Below are positions 1-5,587 of a DNA stretch of 64,000 nucleotides, in pieces; the first letter of the stretch is position 1, and the number at the start of each line of letters is the position of its first letter. A program made the position numbers and the translations under genes. The notes below the pieces were generated by a model that did not search any database, was not told the DNA's origin, and saw only the letters and a list, made by a program, of their open reading frames with translations. The DNA comes from Empedobacter brevis_A (lineage in GTDB: Bacteria; Bacteroidota; Bacteroidia; Flavobacteriales; Weeksellaceae): assembly GCF_965118635.1 (NCBI RefSeq), contig NZ_CBCPHV010000004.1, forward strand, positions 1-64,000. The letters run 5' to 3'.

Positions 1-710
1 TCATACTAAACTCGATTTAGCATCTCATCCAGTTTATCCACTCTAAAATCTCAAATCTAAAATCTCAAATCTAAAAAATAATCCCAACTACGCAAACCAA
101 GCCTAAAAACAAGCTTTCCTTTCAGTCAAGCCTGTTTTTAAACGGCTTTTCGTTCCACATAAAAATGCTCGTTTTGCGATAAGAAATGCCACGCACCCCC
201 GCCACCCAAGATATAGGTTGCAGGTTCATAAAAGCAAAAGAGTTTAGTTAAGGTACATTTGTGTATTGCGCTACTTCGCTAGTCGCATCACATCGTTCGG
301 TACTCCATACTTTGTATTCGTAACCCCTCACTTTTGTGCTGCTTGATAGCTCCTTTGCCCACACAAATTGGCTCGGTGTAGCCAAACATCCTGTCGGATG
401 TTCCACTACATATCCTCGCCACCTTATTTCGATTAAGGTTTGCTTTTATTCACCTGCGCATATTGCCCCAGTGCGATTTCGTTATTAAAATAATATTCAA
501 GAAAAATAAAAAGGTCGCAAAGGAAGTAAATGGTTGTTTTGCTTCAAGGTCAAGCCCTGCGGGTTTTTTGCAAAATCTCCACCCATTCAGGTAGTATTTT
601 TCAAAAAAACCTTGCCTTAAAAACACCCATTCTCGATTAATGAGCTTTCTTTTTTTTCTCTTTTTTTCTTTTCAAGAAAATAGGTTCCCCATTATGAAGA
701 ACCTATAATT
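1..710. other. Gene-free left edge of the putative integrated element
   Basis: I see no supportable gene here on either strand. Positions 43-76 hold a 14-bp tandem repeat. Positions 99-149 hold an imperfect inverted repeat (AAGCCTAAAAACA against TGTTTTTAAACGGCTT). Positions 385-402 form a small perfect hairpin (AACATCC-TGTC-GGATGTT). Roughly 160-490 is visibly richer in G and C than the rest of the window, with no open frame to explain it. This could be a structured non-coding segment of a mobile element, such as a transfer or recombination region, but nothing in the sequence proves a function. Confidence 0.5.
43..76. repeat. 14-bp tandem direct repeat
   Basis: The unit CTAAAATCTCAAAT occurs twice in perfect tandem (43-56 and 57-70), followed by a partial third copy starting at 71. 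It is AT-rich and non-coding. It is probably a simple slippage repeat; no function is suggested. Confidence 0.7.
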
Positions 711-857
711 TTACTTATCTAATTTTTTAAGAAAGTACGAAACCACGAAACTCACAATCGCACCAACTCCAGCGAGAATGGCAGTCTGTAACAAATCACT
801 TAAACCTATATTCCCGATGATACTAAACGTAGTACCACAGAGAACCCCCATTTTCAT
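711..857 (-). CDS. Small single-helix membrane protein of the island cassette (48 aa)
   Basis: This 48-codon frame runs from ATG at 857 to TAA at 711. It begins 4 nt after the stop of the upstream holin-like gene, and an AGGA stretch sits about 6 nt before the start. The protein has one hydrophobic segment (roughly residues 18-42, including TAILAGVGAIVSFVVSYFL) and a basic tail KKLDK. A second in-frame ATG at 851 would remove two residues. The tight spacing, ribosome-binding-like sequence and membrane-protein composition support a real gene. I recall similar small proteins next to the same neighbours in flavobacteria, but could not check this. A lysis or membrane accessory role is only a guess. 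Confidence 0.6.
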   Translation of the reverse strand: MKMGVLCGTTFSIIGNIGLSDLLQTAILAGVGAIVSFVVSYFLKKLDK

Positions 858-861
858 TTGA

Positions 862-1089
862 CTATCCTGTATCATCTTTATTCACACCATCTACAACGGT
901 CAATTGACTAACTGCACCCAATACACCTCCAGCAACAGTCAAATATCCACCAAGATTATTTAACCATTCGGGTAATTCGGTAGGAGGGGCAAAAAGCACT
1001 CCACCAACTGCAGCTAAAACCAAACCTATATTTCGGAGCCATTGAAACAATTTAGGCGTTGGGGACTGTAATCGATCTACTATTTTCAT
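862..1089 (-). CDS. Holin-like small membrane protein (75 aa)
   Basis: A 75-aa protein with two hydrophobic stretches, at about residues 20-36 (IGLVLAAVGGVLFAPP) and 46-66 (LGGYLTVAGGVLGAVSQL), separated by a short turn. Two short helices in a tiny protein is the general plan of phage holins. The gene lies between a DUF5675 gene and a second tiny membrane protein on the same strand, in what looks like an integrated element. No characterised homologue is recognised, so 'holin-like' describes shape and context only. Confidence 0.6.
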   Translation of the reverse strand: MKIVDRLQSPTPKLFQWLRNIGLVLAAVGGVLFAPPTELPEWLNNLGGYLTVAGGVLGAVSQLTVVDGVNKDDTG

Positions 1090-1154
1090 CCGTTAAATCA
1101 TCCGTTTTTAATTACACAATTTTTTGAAATGACATCTAAACCGTTCGCGTGAAG

Positions 1155-1235
1155 AAAATCATTTTCATGATGGATAAGAATGAATTACCGACTATAGGGA
1201 GCGATTTAATTCATTTCCGAAGTGAAAATGATTTT
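1155..1235. repeat. Long imperfect inverted repeat
   Basis: The outer arms AAAATCATTTTCA (1155-1167) and TGAAAATGATTTT (1223-1235) are perfect complements. Nested inner arms AATGAATTA (1179-1187) and TAATTCATT (1207-1215) are also perfect. Unpaired bulges and a 19-nt loop around GACTATAGGGAGCG separate them. The structure has no T-run, so it is not a simple intrinsic terminator. It could be a folded RNA, a recombinase or relaxase target, or a miniature element. Confidence 0.65.
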
Positions 1236-1272
1236 TAGTGTAAACGATTTAAAGCCTTGACTTTTATGGTTC

Positions 1273-1370
1273 GTTTTTGTGTCAAGACTTCCCCGAAGGG
1301 CATATGAATTCATTTGAAAACAATTAAAAAGTCATGAATAAAAATGAACATAAAGATTAAAGTAAAGCAG
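1273..1370. repeat. 98-bp direct repeat, copy 1
   Basis: This segment begins GTTTTTGTGTCAAGACTTCC and ends AAGCAG. It is repeated at 1465-1562 with only a few differences near the right end. The second copy finishes inside the 3' end of the DUF5675 gene. This copy finishes at the matching point of a start-less minus-strand frame (stop at 1357). That suggests a gene 3' end and its downstream region were duplicated, or two related genes once stood here. Confidence 0.85.
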
Positions 1371-1464
1371 TCTTAATTTTTGATAATTCTTTTATCAAGA
1401 AAAAAGTGATAATAAAACTTAAAATACCTAAGCTCCACTGGAGCTTCTCCTCTTAATCTCAAAT

Positions 1465-1562
1465 GTTTTTGTGTCAAGACTTCCCCGAAGGGCATATGAA
1501 TTCATTTGAAAACAATTAAAAAGTCATGAATAAAAATGAACATACAAATTAAAGTGAAGCAG
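1465..1562. repeat. 98-bp direct repeat, copy 2
   Basis: This is the second copy of the 98-bp repeat, offset 192 bp from the first. Its right end covers the last codons and stop of the DUF5675 gene (stop at 1549-1551); the rest is downstream non-coding sequence including CCCCGAAGGG. Near identity implies recent duplication or ongoing recombination between the copies. Confidence 0.85.
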
Positions 1563-1953
1563 ATTTTATTTCAAGAGTAACAGTCTCTCCTTTATCAATC
1601 GCTTGATAAACCAAATCCTTCACTTTATTAAAAGCTTTTCTGCTTTCCCATCCAATTCCAGCACCACCTAAAGAGGTAACCGGAGCAATACAACCCAATA
1701 ATTCTTTTTTGGCATTATTCGCAGGATGCATCAAAATAAAAGTCCTATTCGGAACATCTTTCAACAAAATATGCCTTCCAAATTTCTGACTGTATCGCTT
1801 TACTAAAACATATTTCCCCTCCGGAATACACGATTTTCTCACTTCATTGTTTAACCACGGCAACTCGATCGTATAACAAATGAATCCCTTTGAATTTTGA
1901 AGAATACCATTTGTACCATTAGGGAAATATGAGCGTATCAGTTCTAATTTCAT
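1549..1953 (-). CDS. DUF5675 family protein
   Basis: A 134-aa protein that I recognise as DUF5675 from its plan: an N-terminal strand MKLELIRSYF with ICYTIELPW, a central region around GKYVLVKRYSQKFGRHILL and FILMHPANNAKKELLGCIAP, and the tail GIGWESRKAFNKVKDLVY. The His in MHPAN and the Cys in LLGC sit where a catalytic or metal site might be, but the family has no firm function known to me. Members occur in phages and integrated elements of Bacteroidota, often near lysis-like genes. Its ATG overlaps the stop of the upstream 252-aa gene by one base (TAATG), so the two are probably co-translated. Copy 2 of a 98-bp repeat runs into its 3' end. Confidence 0.7.
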   Translation of the reverse strand: MKLELIRSYFPNGTNGILQNSKGFICYTIELPWLNNEVRKSCIPEGKYVLVKRYSQKFGRHILLKDVPNRTFILMHPANNAKKELLGCIAPVTSLGGAGIGWESRKAFNKVKDLVYQAIDKGETVTLEIKSASL

Positions 1954-2708
1954 TACGCCTTATTCACCTCTATCAATTGCAACGCATTGTATACACCATT
2001 TTTAAGTACATACTTTTCACCGTTAATTTCTTGATAGAATTCGACACCCAAAACCAAAAAGATGGGTTCTGTACTGTTCGCAGGTAAAGTAGTCGCCAAA
2101 CTTATCGCAGTAGTTTCAACCGCATCATAAGGTAAAATTCCAGTATCTGAATTCGAAACATTAAACGAACCATCATTGAAGTTGACATCTGCTGCTGCAG
2201 CTTCAATTTTAAAATGAGTGGTTCCCGAAGGCGCATTAATCATGTTAACCGGAACGAATGCCGGAATATCTACAAGCACATCACCTTCTGCACGATCTAA
2301 TGTAGTCGTATAAGGAGCATAAATCGTTGTTGATAATTTCCCATTAATATTGAAATCAAAACCTTTTAAAAGTGCTAAATCACCATTAATCACATTACGT
2401 TTCCCACGTTCGCTTACCATATCAGCCTGAATTACCTTAACCATATCACGAGTTAATCGACCAACCATTCTCGAATCAGCAGAGTTTAACAACACTGCTC
2501 GAAACGCAGTTCGCAGCATCTTCCCAGATGCACCTGCTCGTCCAAACTCCTCACCATTTTCACGCGTACGTTGAAAGTTCGGATCATTCATAATTCGGCT
2601 CTTATCCACACCACCTTTTTCGCGTGCTAAGAAACCTTCTTTTGCTTTATAAAAGGTAATGTCACCAACAGTACCCAACAGCTTAATAATACCTTTTTGT
2701 CTTGCCAT
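1953..2708 (-). CDS. Conserved protein of unknown function in the island cassette (252 aa)
   Basis: I start the gene at ATG 2708 (MARQKGIIKLLGTVGDITFY), not at the longer frame from 2804. The extra 32 residues look non-coding, and the MARQKG start is the one I remember for this flavobacterial family. The N-terminal half is basic (KEGFLAREKGGVDKSRI, TRENGEEFGRAGASGKML). The C-terminal half is strand-rich and hydrophobic (PIFLVLGVEFYQEINGEKYVL). There is no signal peptide or membrane helix. It could be a structural or nucleic-acid-binding protein of a mobile element; no enzyme motif is visible. It is the first gene of a four-gene minus-strand run and is divergent from the 59-aa gene at 2901. 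Confidence 0.65.
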   Translation of the reverse strand: MARQKGIIKLLGTVGDITFYKAKEGFLAREKGGVDKSRIMNDPNFQRTRENGEEFGRAGASGKMLRTAFRAVLLNSADSRMVGRLTRDMVKVIQADMVSERGKRNVINGDLALLKGFDFNINGKLSTTIYAPYTTTLDRAEGDVLVDIPAFVPVNMINAPSGTTHFKIEAAAADVNFNDGSFNVSNSDTGILPYDAVETTAISLATTLPANSTEPIFLVLGVEFYQEINGEKYVLKNGVYNALQLIEVNKA

Positions 2709-2900
2709 TTTTTTACATTTTAATCGTTCTACATTTTCAATCCTACCGGTAGACAATACAAGTGTAGAAAAAAGAGTAACTTTATAAAAATCAGCAAATA
2801 CCAAATGACTTTTTAATCATCTTTTGTCATCAAATGACCTATAGATGAAGCACATAAACGGTATAGATAAAGCATAGATAGTGTATGAAATTGAATAATT

Positions 2901-3080
2901 ATGCAGCAGAAAAAGTTACAACGGATTTGCATTTACCCAAAGGACATTCAAATCATTACAGGTAAAAGTTATAGGCAATCACTTCGTATCTATAACCAAA
3001 TTAAAGCACATTACAACAAACAACCTCATCAGGTGATTACTTGGGAAGAGTTGGGGGAGTATTTGGGGATAAAAACTTGA
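2901..3080 (+). CDS. Small conserved protein, 59 aa, divergent from the cassette
   Basis: ATG 2901 to TGA 3078-3080 encodes 59 residues beginning MQQKKLQRICIYPKD and ending TWEELGEYLGIKT. It is basic at the N terminus, with a helical centre (SYRQSLRIYNQIKAHYNK) and a C-terminal helix resembling a recognition or anchoring helix. I recall similar short proteins with 'YPKDIQ.ITGKS' and a closing 'EY.GI' in flavobacteria beside the same neighbours, which suggests a small DNA-binding regulator. No domain can be assigned with confidence. The divergent arrangement would suit a regulator of the cassette. Confidence 0.6.
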   Translation: MQQKKLQRICIYPKDIQIITGKSYRQSLRIYNQIKAHYNKQPHQVITWEELGEYLGIKT

Positions 3081-3119
3081 TTTTTTAGTTTAAATATATT
3101 ATATGATTTTGCGTTGTTT

Positions 3120-3306
3120 ATGAAAAAGAAAATCAAAAAAGAAATTGATAAATATATATTATGGATATTCAAATTTAACTTATAATGAAAAAAACTTACA
3201 GTTAGCAATGGATAGAATAATTAACGAATTAAATAAAATAAAAACCACTATTCATAACACAGATATTTTTGAATCTAAAATATTTATCTATAGAGATAAT
3301 GAATAA
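3120..3306 (+). pseudogene. Possible small gene broken by loss of one TA unit
   Basis: ATG 3120 opens a frame (MKKKIKKEIDKYI) that soon stops. From the same point another frame continues as YYGYSNLTYNEKN, then LAMDRIINELNKIK, to TAA at 3304-3306. The break falls in a short TA run (about 3150-3159). Adding one TA dinucleotide would join the frames into one coherent, mostly helical protein of about 62 residues. A good terminator follows at 3323-3352. This may be a recently frameshifted gene, a phase-variable one or a sequencing error. Alternatively only the last 32 codons (ATG 3208) are translated, or none. Not recognised. Confidence 0.35.
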
Positions 3307-3322
3307 GTTTAAGTATAATTGC

Positions 3323-3352
3323 AAACCTAACTAAATATTAGTTAGGTTTTTT
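3323..3352 (+). terminator. Intrinsic terminator
   Basis: Perfect 12-bp stem AAACCTAACTAA / TTAGTTAGGTTT with a 3-nt loop, followed by a T-run on the + strand. It closes the small plus-strand unit ending at 3306 (and perhaps the 59-aa gene). Confidence 0.8.
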
Positions 3353-3372
3353 ATTTTCAATCATATACATTG

Positions 3373-3380
3373 TATCTTTG
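3373..3380 (+). promoter_or_regulatory. Candidate promoter -7 box
   Basis: TATCTTTG matches the Bacteroidota -7 consensus TAnnTTTG exactly. No good -33 TTTG is visible at the usual distance. It points toward the tRNA-like fragment at 3479 with no intact gene after it, so it may be a remnant. Confidence 0.35.
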
Positions 3381-3410
3381 TAAAAGAATATAAGAGTTCT
3401 TTAAAAATAT

Positions 3411-3431
3411 ATCGAGACCAAATCGAGACCA
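3411..3431. repeat. Tandem 10-bp direct repeat next to the attachment-like site
   Basis: ATCGAGACCA occurs at 3411-3420 and again at 3422-3431, one base apart. It lies about 50 bp from the tRNA-like fragment. Short direct repeats beside a crossover core are typical of tyrosine-recombinase arm sites, which is the suggested role. Confidence 0.45.
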
Positions 3432-3478
3432 TTTGATAAAACAGATTTTCAATCCCTCTGAAATAAAGGATTTTTGGC

Positions 3479-3504
3479 GTAGGTTCGAATCCCGCCAGCT
3501 CCAC
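3479..3504 (+). other. Stranded 3' end of a tRNA or tmRNA gene (attachment-site remnant)
   Basis: The sequence fits the end of a tRNA-like gene base for base. There is a 7-nt T loop TTCGAAT (3484-3490), a T-stem 3' strand CCCGC, a 7-nt acceptor 3' strand CAGCTCC (3496-3502) and a discriminator A at 3503. CCAGCTCCAC is what I remember for bacterial tmRNA (ssrA) 3' ends. No matching 5' acceptor strand (GGAGCTG or GGGGCTG) lies upstream within a gene length, so the gene is not complete here. The T-stem 5' strand (GTAGG) mispairs at one position, as expected if that side belongs to an inserted element. An intrinsic terminator follows at once. Together this looks like the distal att site of an element inserted in ssrA or a tRNA gene, with the intact copy beyond the left edge. 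Confidence 0.65.
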
Positions 3505-3539
3505 AAAACTCCTTTAAATTTTAGTTTAAAGGAGTTTTT
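3505..3539. terminator. Bidirectional intrinsic terminator
   Basis: Arms AAAACTCCTTTAAA (3505-3518) and TTTAAAGGAGTTTT (3525-3538) are perfect complements with a 6-nt loop. A T-run follows on the + strand and the minus strand also gives a U-run. It was probably the terminator of the tRNA/tmRNA gene whose end lies at 3479-3504, and it also serves the convergent gene at 3552. Confidence 0.9.
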
Positions 3540-3551
3540 ATTTGTAATAAA

Positions 3552-4391
3552 TTATGGTTCCCAGATAATTCTTGTCATCACATCTAGGTTGGTTCCGTTA
3601 TGTTCTTTAATCGGAATTCCAGTAACCAAACCAATCATTAAGTTATGTTGAATTGCCAAACGAACTTGTGGTCTTAAAGTATAATGAAATCCCTCTTGGT
3701 CGATATCCATATTATTTTCAAGTCCGATAAAGTTTTTTGAATTTGGTAAAACATACATGATACTTGCATTTATAGTTGCTCCAATATCCAATTTTCGATT
3801 TTTATAATGATGTTCAAAAACAGGACCTGTGTATAATAAAGTATTGAAATTCTTAAAATTTTTTGCTCCAATAAAAACTGGATTCATTTTCATTCCTGTA
3901 AAAAAACTTCCTCGATTTCCTAATTCTTTAAACGTATTGAATTCAAATTCGTGAATATATGCAACAGCTAAAGATGTTTTTCGTTTTTCATTCACCAAAA
4001 AAGTATATTGTGTTGCGAATTTTAAACCTTCAATTTTATTATTCGGAACATAAATAGAACCATCATGATCAGAATTTTTATGATTAAACAAAAAAGGAAC
4101 TTCTACTTCCATTCCCAATCTATCAGCAACAGCCCATTCATATTCAACAAATCCTTTGTATTCATTGTATGATTTTCTCGAAGTAATTCCGAATCCTACA
4201 TTTATTTCAGCTTCTCCTTTTCTTGCGCCTAGATCTCGCATCAAATCTGTATACAAAGGTTCTGCATGTTCAATTTTAGGTTTTAGTATTTTTTGTTGAG
4301 GTTTTGAATTGATAATTGAATCATTTTTTGTCTGTGCAACAGTTGTTATTGTAATAAAAATTGTTGTCAATATTGTCAAGAGAAACTTCAT
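3552..4391 (-). CDS. Putative outer-membrane beta-barrel protein
   Basis: ATG 4391 is chosen because MKFLLTILTTIFITITTVAQ is a clean signal peptide; the longer frame adds seven unlikely residues. The mature part (about 260 aa) has a motif near the start, HAEPLYTDLMRDLGARKGEAE, then alternating strands typical of a transmembrane barrel (VGFGITSRKSYNEYKGFVEY, KTSLAVAYIHEFEF, RPQVRLAIQHNLMIGLVTGI) and an aromatic-containing end TRIIWEP. I associate the HAEP...RDLGARKGE motif with uncharacterised flavobacterial envelope proteins. Substrate and role are unknown. It stands alone, ended by the hairpin at 3505-3539. Confidence 0.7.
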   Translation of the reverse strand: MKFLLTILTTIFITITTVAQTKNDSIINSKPQQKILKPKIEHAEPLYTDLMRDLGARKGEAEINVGFGITSRKSYNEYKGFVEYEWAVADRLGMEVEVPFLFNHKNSDHDGSIYVPNNKIEGLKFATQYTFLVNEKRKTSLAVAYIHEFEFNTFKELGNRGSFFTGMKMNPVFIGAKNFKNFNTLLYTGPVFEHHYKNRKLDIGATINASIMYVLPNSKNFIGLENNMDIDQEGFHYTLRPQVRLAIQHNLMIGLVTGIPIKEHNGTNLDVMTRIIWEP

Positions 4392-4575
4392 TTGTTTTTT
4401 ATTTTGATGCAAAGGACAAAGAAGATTTAGGAAGAAATTAGGAATTGAAGTTTCAAGTATTCAACATCTAATAAATTAAATTTTAAAGTTTTTTGATACT
4501 TATCATTTTAAGAATAATAAAAACTACCTTATCTTAGTCGAGAATTAACACCACATTTAAGACAATCAAACAATT

Positions 4576-5277
4576 ATGAGTTCGTATGAATATTATAACT
4601 TTCCGATACAGTTGATAAATGGTTTTTTAGATGATTCTAAAAAAGTTTTGATTGACATTTCACATTATTGTATTTACAGGGTTTTTATTGATAATTTCGA
4701 AAAATATTCGGGTTCTTTTACAGGATATCAGAAAGCTTGTGATGATTTTGGAATAGAATTTAAAAATGTTGCCGCTGCTTATCAAAATGGAAAAGATTTG
4801 TATGAAGCAACAATAGATAAAAGTCCAATGGTAGGAATGAGTTCTGAAATGTATTGGGATTACATGACGAACGAAAAATCAGAATTTGAGAAAGTTTTAT
4901 TACTCGGAGATCTTGCTTTCAAAAGTATTTTGGGTGCAAAATCTTATATAAAATTAGATAATAAATACTGGTTTAGTAGAATGAATGGTTCTGCAAAATC
5001 AATTTCAAAAGAAGAATTAGCTCCAAAATTGCAACGATATCTTAATGAATATCAAACGAAGAAAATCAAAAATAAATTAATTTCTGATTGGGGATTAGCT
5101 TCTTATTCTCGATACAATAGAGGATTTTATGTGAGTTATAAAATGACATTGGATGATTTGGCTTATCATGCAGAGAAAATTAGAAAATCTACACAAGATA
5201 AGAAGATCAAGAATGATGTAAAATCTGCGCATGAAAAAGCATTAGAAAGATTAGAAAAAGAAGGAAAACTAAATTAG
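4576..5277 (+). CDS. Hypothetical protein, 233 aa
   Basis: A complete frame from ATG 4576 to TAG, closed by a terminator at 5294. It is soluble, with no signal peptide or membrane helix. The N-terminal half has aromatic-rich helices (ISHYCIYRVFIDNFEKY). The C-terminal third is strongly helical and charged (HAEKIRKSTQDKKIKNDVKS, ALERLEKEGKLN), possibly coiled coil. I do not recognise a family. It is a single-gene unit flanked by unrelated genes and lies within a few hundred bases of the island's right boundary, so it may be accessory. Confidence 0.6.
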   Translation: MSSYEYYNFPIQLINGFLDDSKKVLIDISHYCIYRVFIDNFEKYSGSFTGYQKACDDFGIEFKNVAAAYQNGKDLYEATIDKSPMVGMSSEMYWDYMTNEKSEFEKVLLLGDLAFKSILGAKSYIKLDNKYWFSRMNGSAKSISKEELAPKLQRYLNEYQTKKIKNKLISDWGLASYSRYNRGFYVSYKMTLDDLAYHAEKIRKSTQDKKIKNDVKSAHEKALERLEKEGKLN

Positions 5278-5293
5278 TTTTTATTGATAAAAT

Positions 5294-5323
5294 AAAAGTC
5301 CATCAAAATTTTGATGGACTTTT
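5294..5323. terminator. Bidirectional intrinsic terminator
   Basis: AAAAGTCCATC / GATGGACTTTT arms around an AAAATTTT centre form a near-perfect palindrome with T-runs on both strands. It separates the convergent genes ending at 5277 and 5344. Confidence 0.9.
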
Positions 5324-5343
5324 TATATAGCTAATGTTTTAGC

Positions 5344-5574
5344 TTAAATTTCTTTAACTGTAATAATGTTTACAGGGCAAGCTTTAGCAGCACGTTCACA
5401 ATTTTCTGCAATAGTATGATCTGGATCTTTTAATGTATGAAAGCCTTTTTTATCAATTGCTTTCAATAAAACAGATTTACCATCTTTTTTTGACATTCTA
5501 AATCGTTCCGGTGCTAACTCATAACAATAGTTGCATCCGATGCATTTATCGCGTTGTAACGTAATAATGACCAT
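5344..5574 (-). CDS. [4Fe-4S] ferredoxin
   Basis: A 76-aa single-cluster ferredoxin. CIGCNYC (residues 11-17) supplies three cluster cysteines, and the fourth is in AKACPVNIITV near residue 67; CER near 59 holds an extra Cys. It should act as a small cytoplasmic electron carrier. It starts 14 nt after the stop of the U32-family gene upstream on the same strand, so the two are probably co-transcribed. It may be the electron donor or partner of that tRNA hydroxylase, which is an inference from position. Confidence 0.85.
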   Translation of the reverse strand: MVIITLQRDKCIGCNYCYELAPERFRMSKKDGKSVLLKAIDKKGFHTLKDPDHTIAENCERAAKACPVNIITVKEI

Positions 5575-5587
5575 GAATAACTATTTT

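Larger units (their letters stand above)
1090..1548. other. Gene-free stretch with hairpin, repeat copy and decayed frame
   Basis: Between the holin-like and DUF5675 genes there is no intact gene. The stretch holds a long imperfect inverted repeat (1155-1235), the first copy of a 98-bp direct repeat (1273-1370), and most of the second copy (from 1465). Next to copy 1, minus-strand frame 1357-1452 (31 codons, no start codon) reads as a plausible membrane peptide ending in SKIKTALL. It may be the 3' remnant of a lost gene. Confidence 0.55.

Noticed and set aside
1357..1452. 31-codon minus-strand frame as a living small membrane protein
   Set aside because: It has no start codon after the upstream stop. 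I keep it only as a possible gene remnant.
3080..3504. A complete tmRNA gene ending at 3504
   Set aside because: The 3' end fits, but no 5' partner of the acceptor strand (GGAGCTG/GGGGCTG) and no tag-peptide frame are found upstream, and other small features occupy that space.
1..3504. Defence system (restriction-modification, toxin-antitoxin, CRISPR-Cas) in the island
   Set aside because: No nuclease, methyltransferase, helicase, toxin or antitoxin motif is visible in the cassette proteins. A role in lysis or mobile-element biology fits the holin-like proteins better, though it is unproven.
3433..3651. 72-aa plus-strand frame
   Set aside because: It runs through the tRNA-like fragment, the terminator and antisense to the outer-membrane protein gene, so it is a chance frame.
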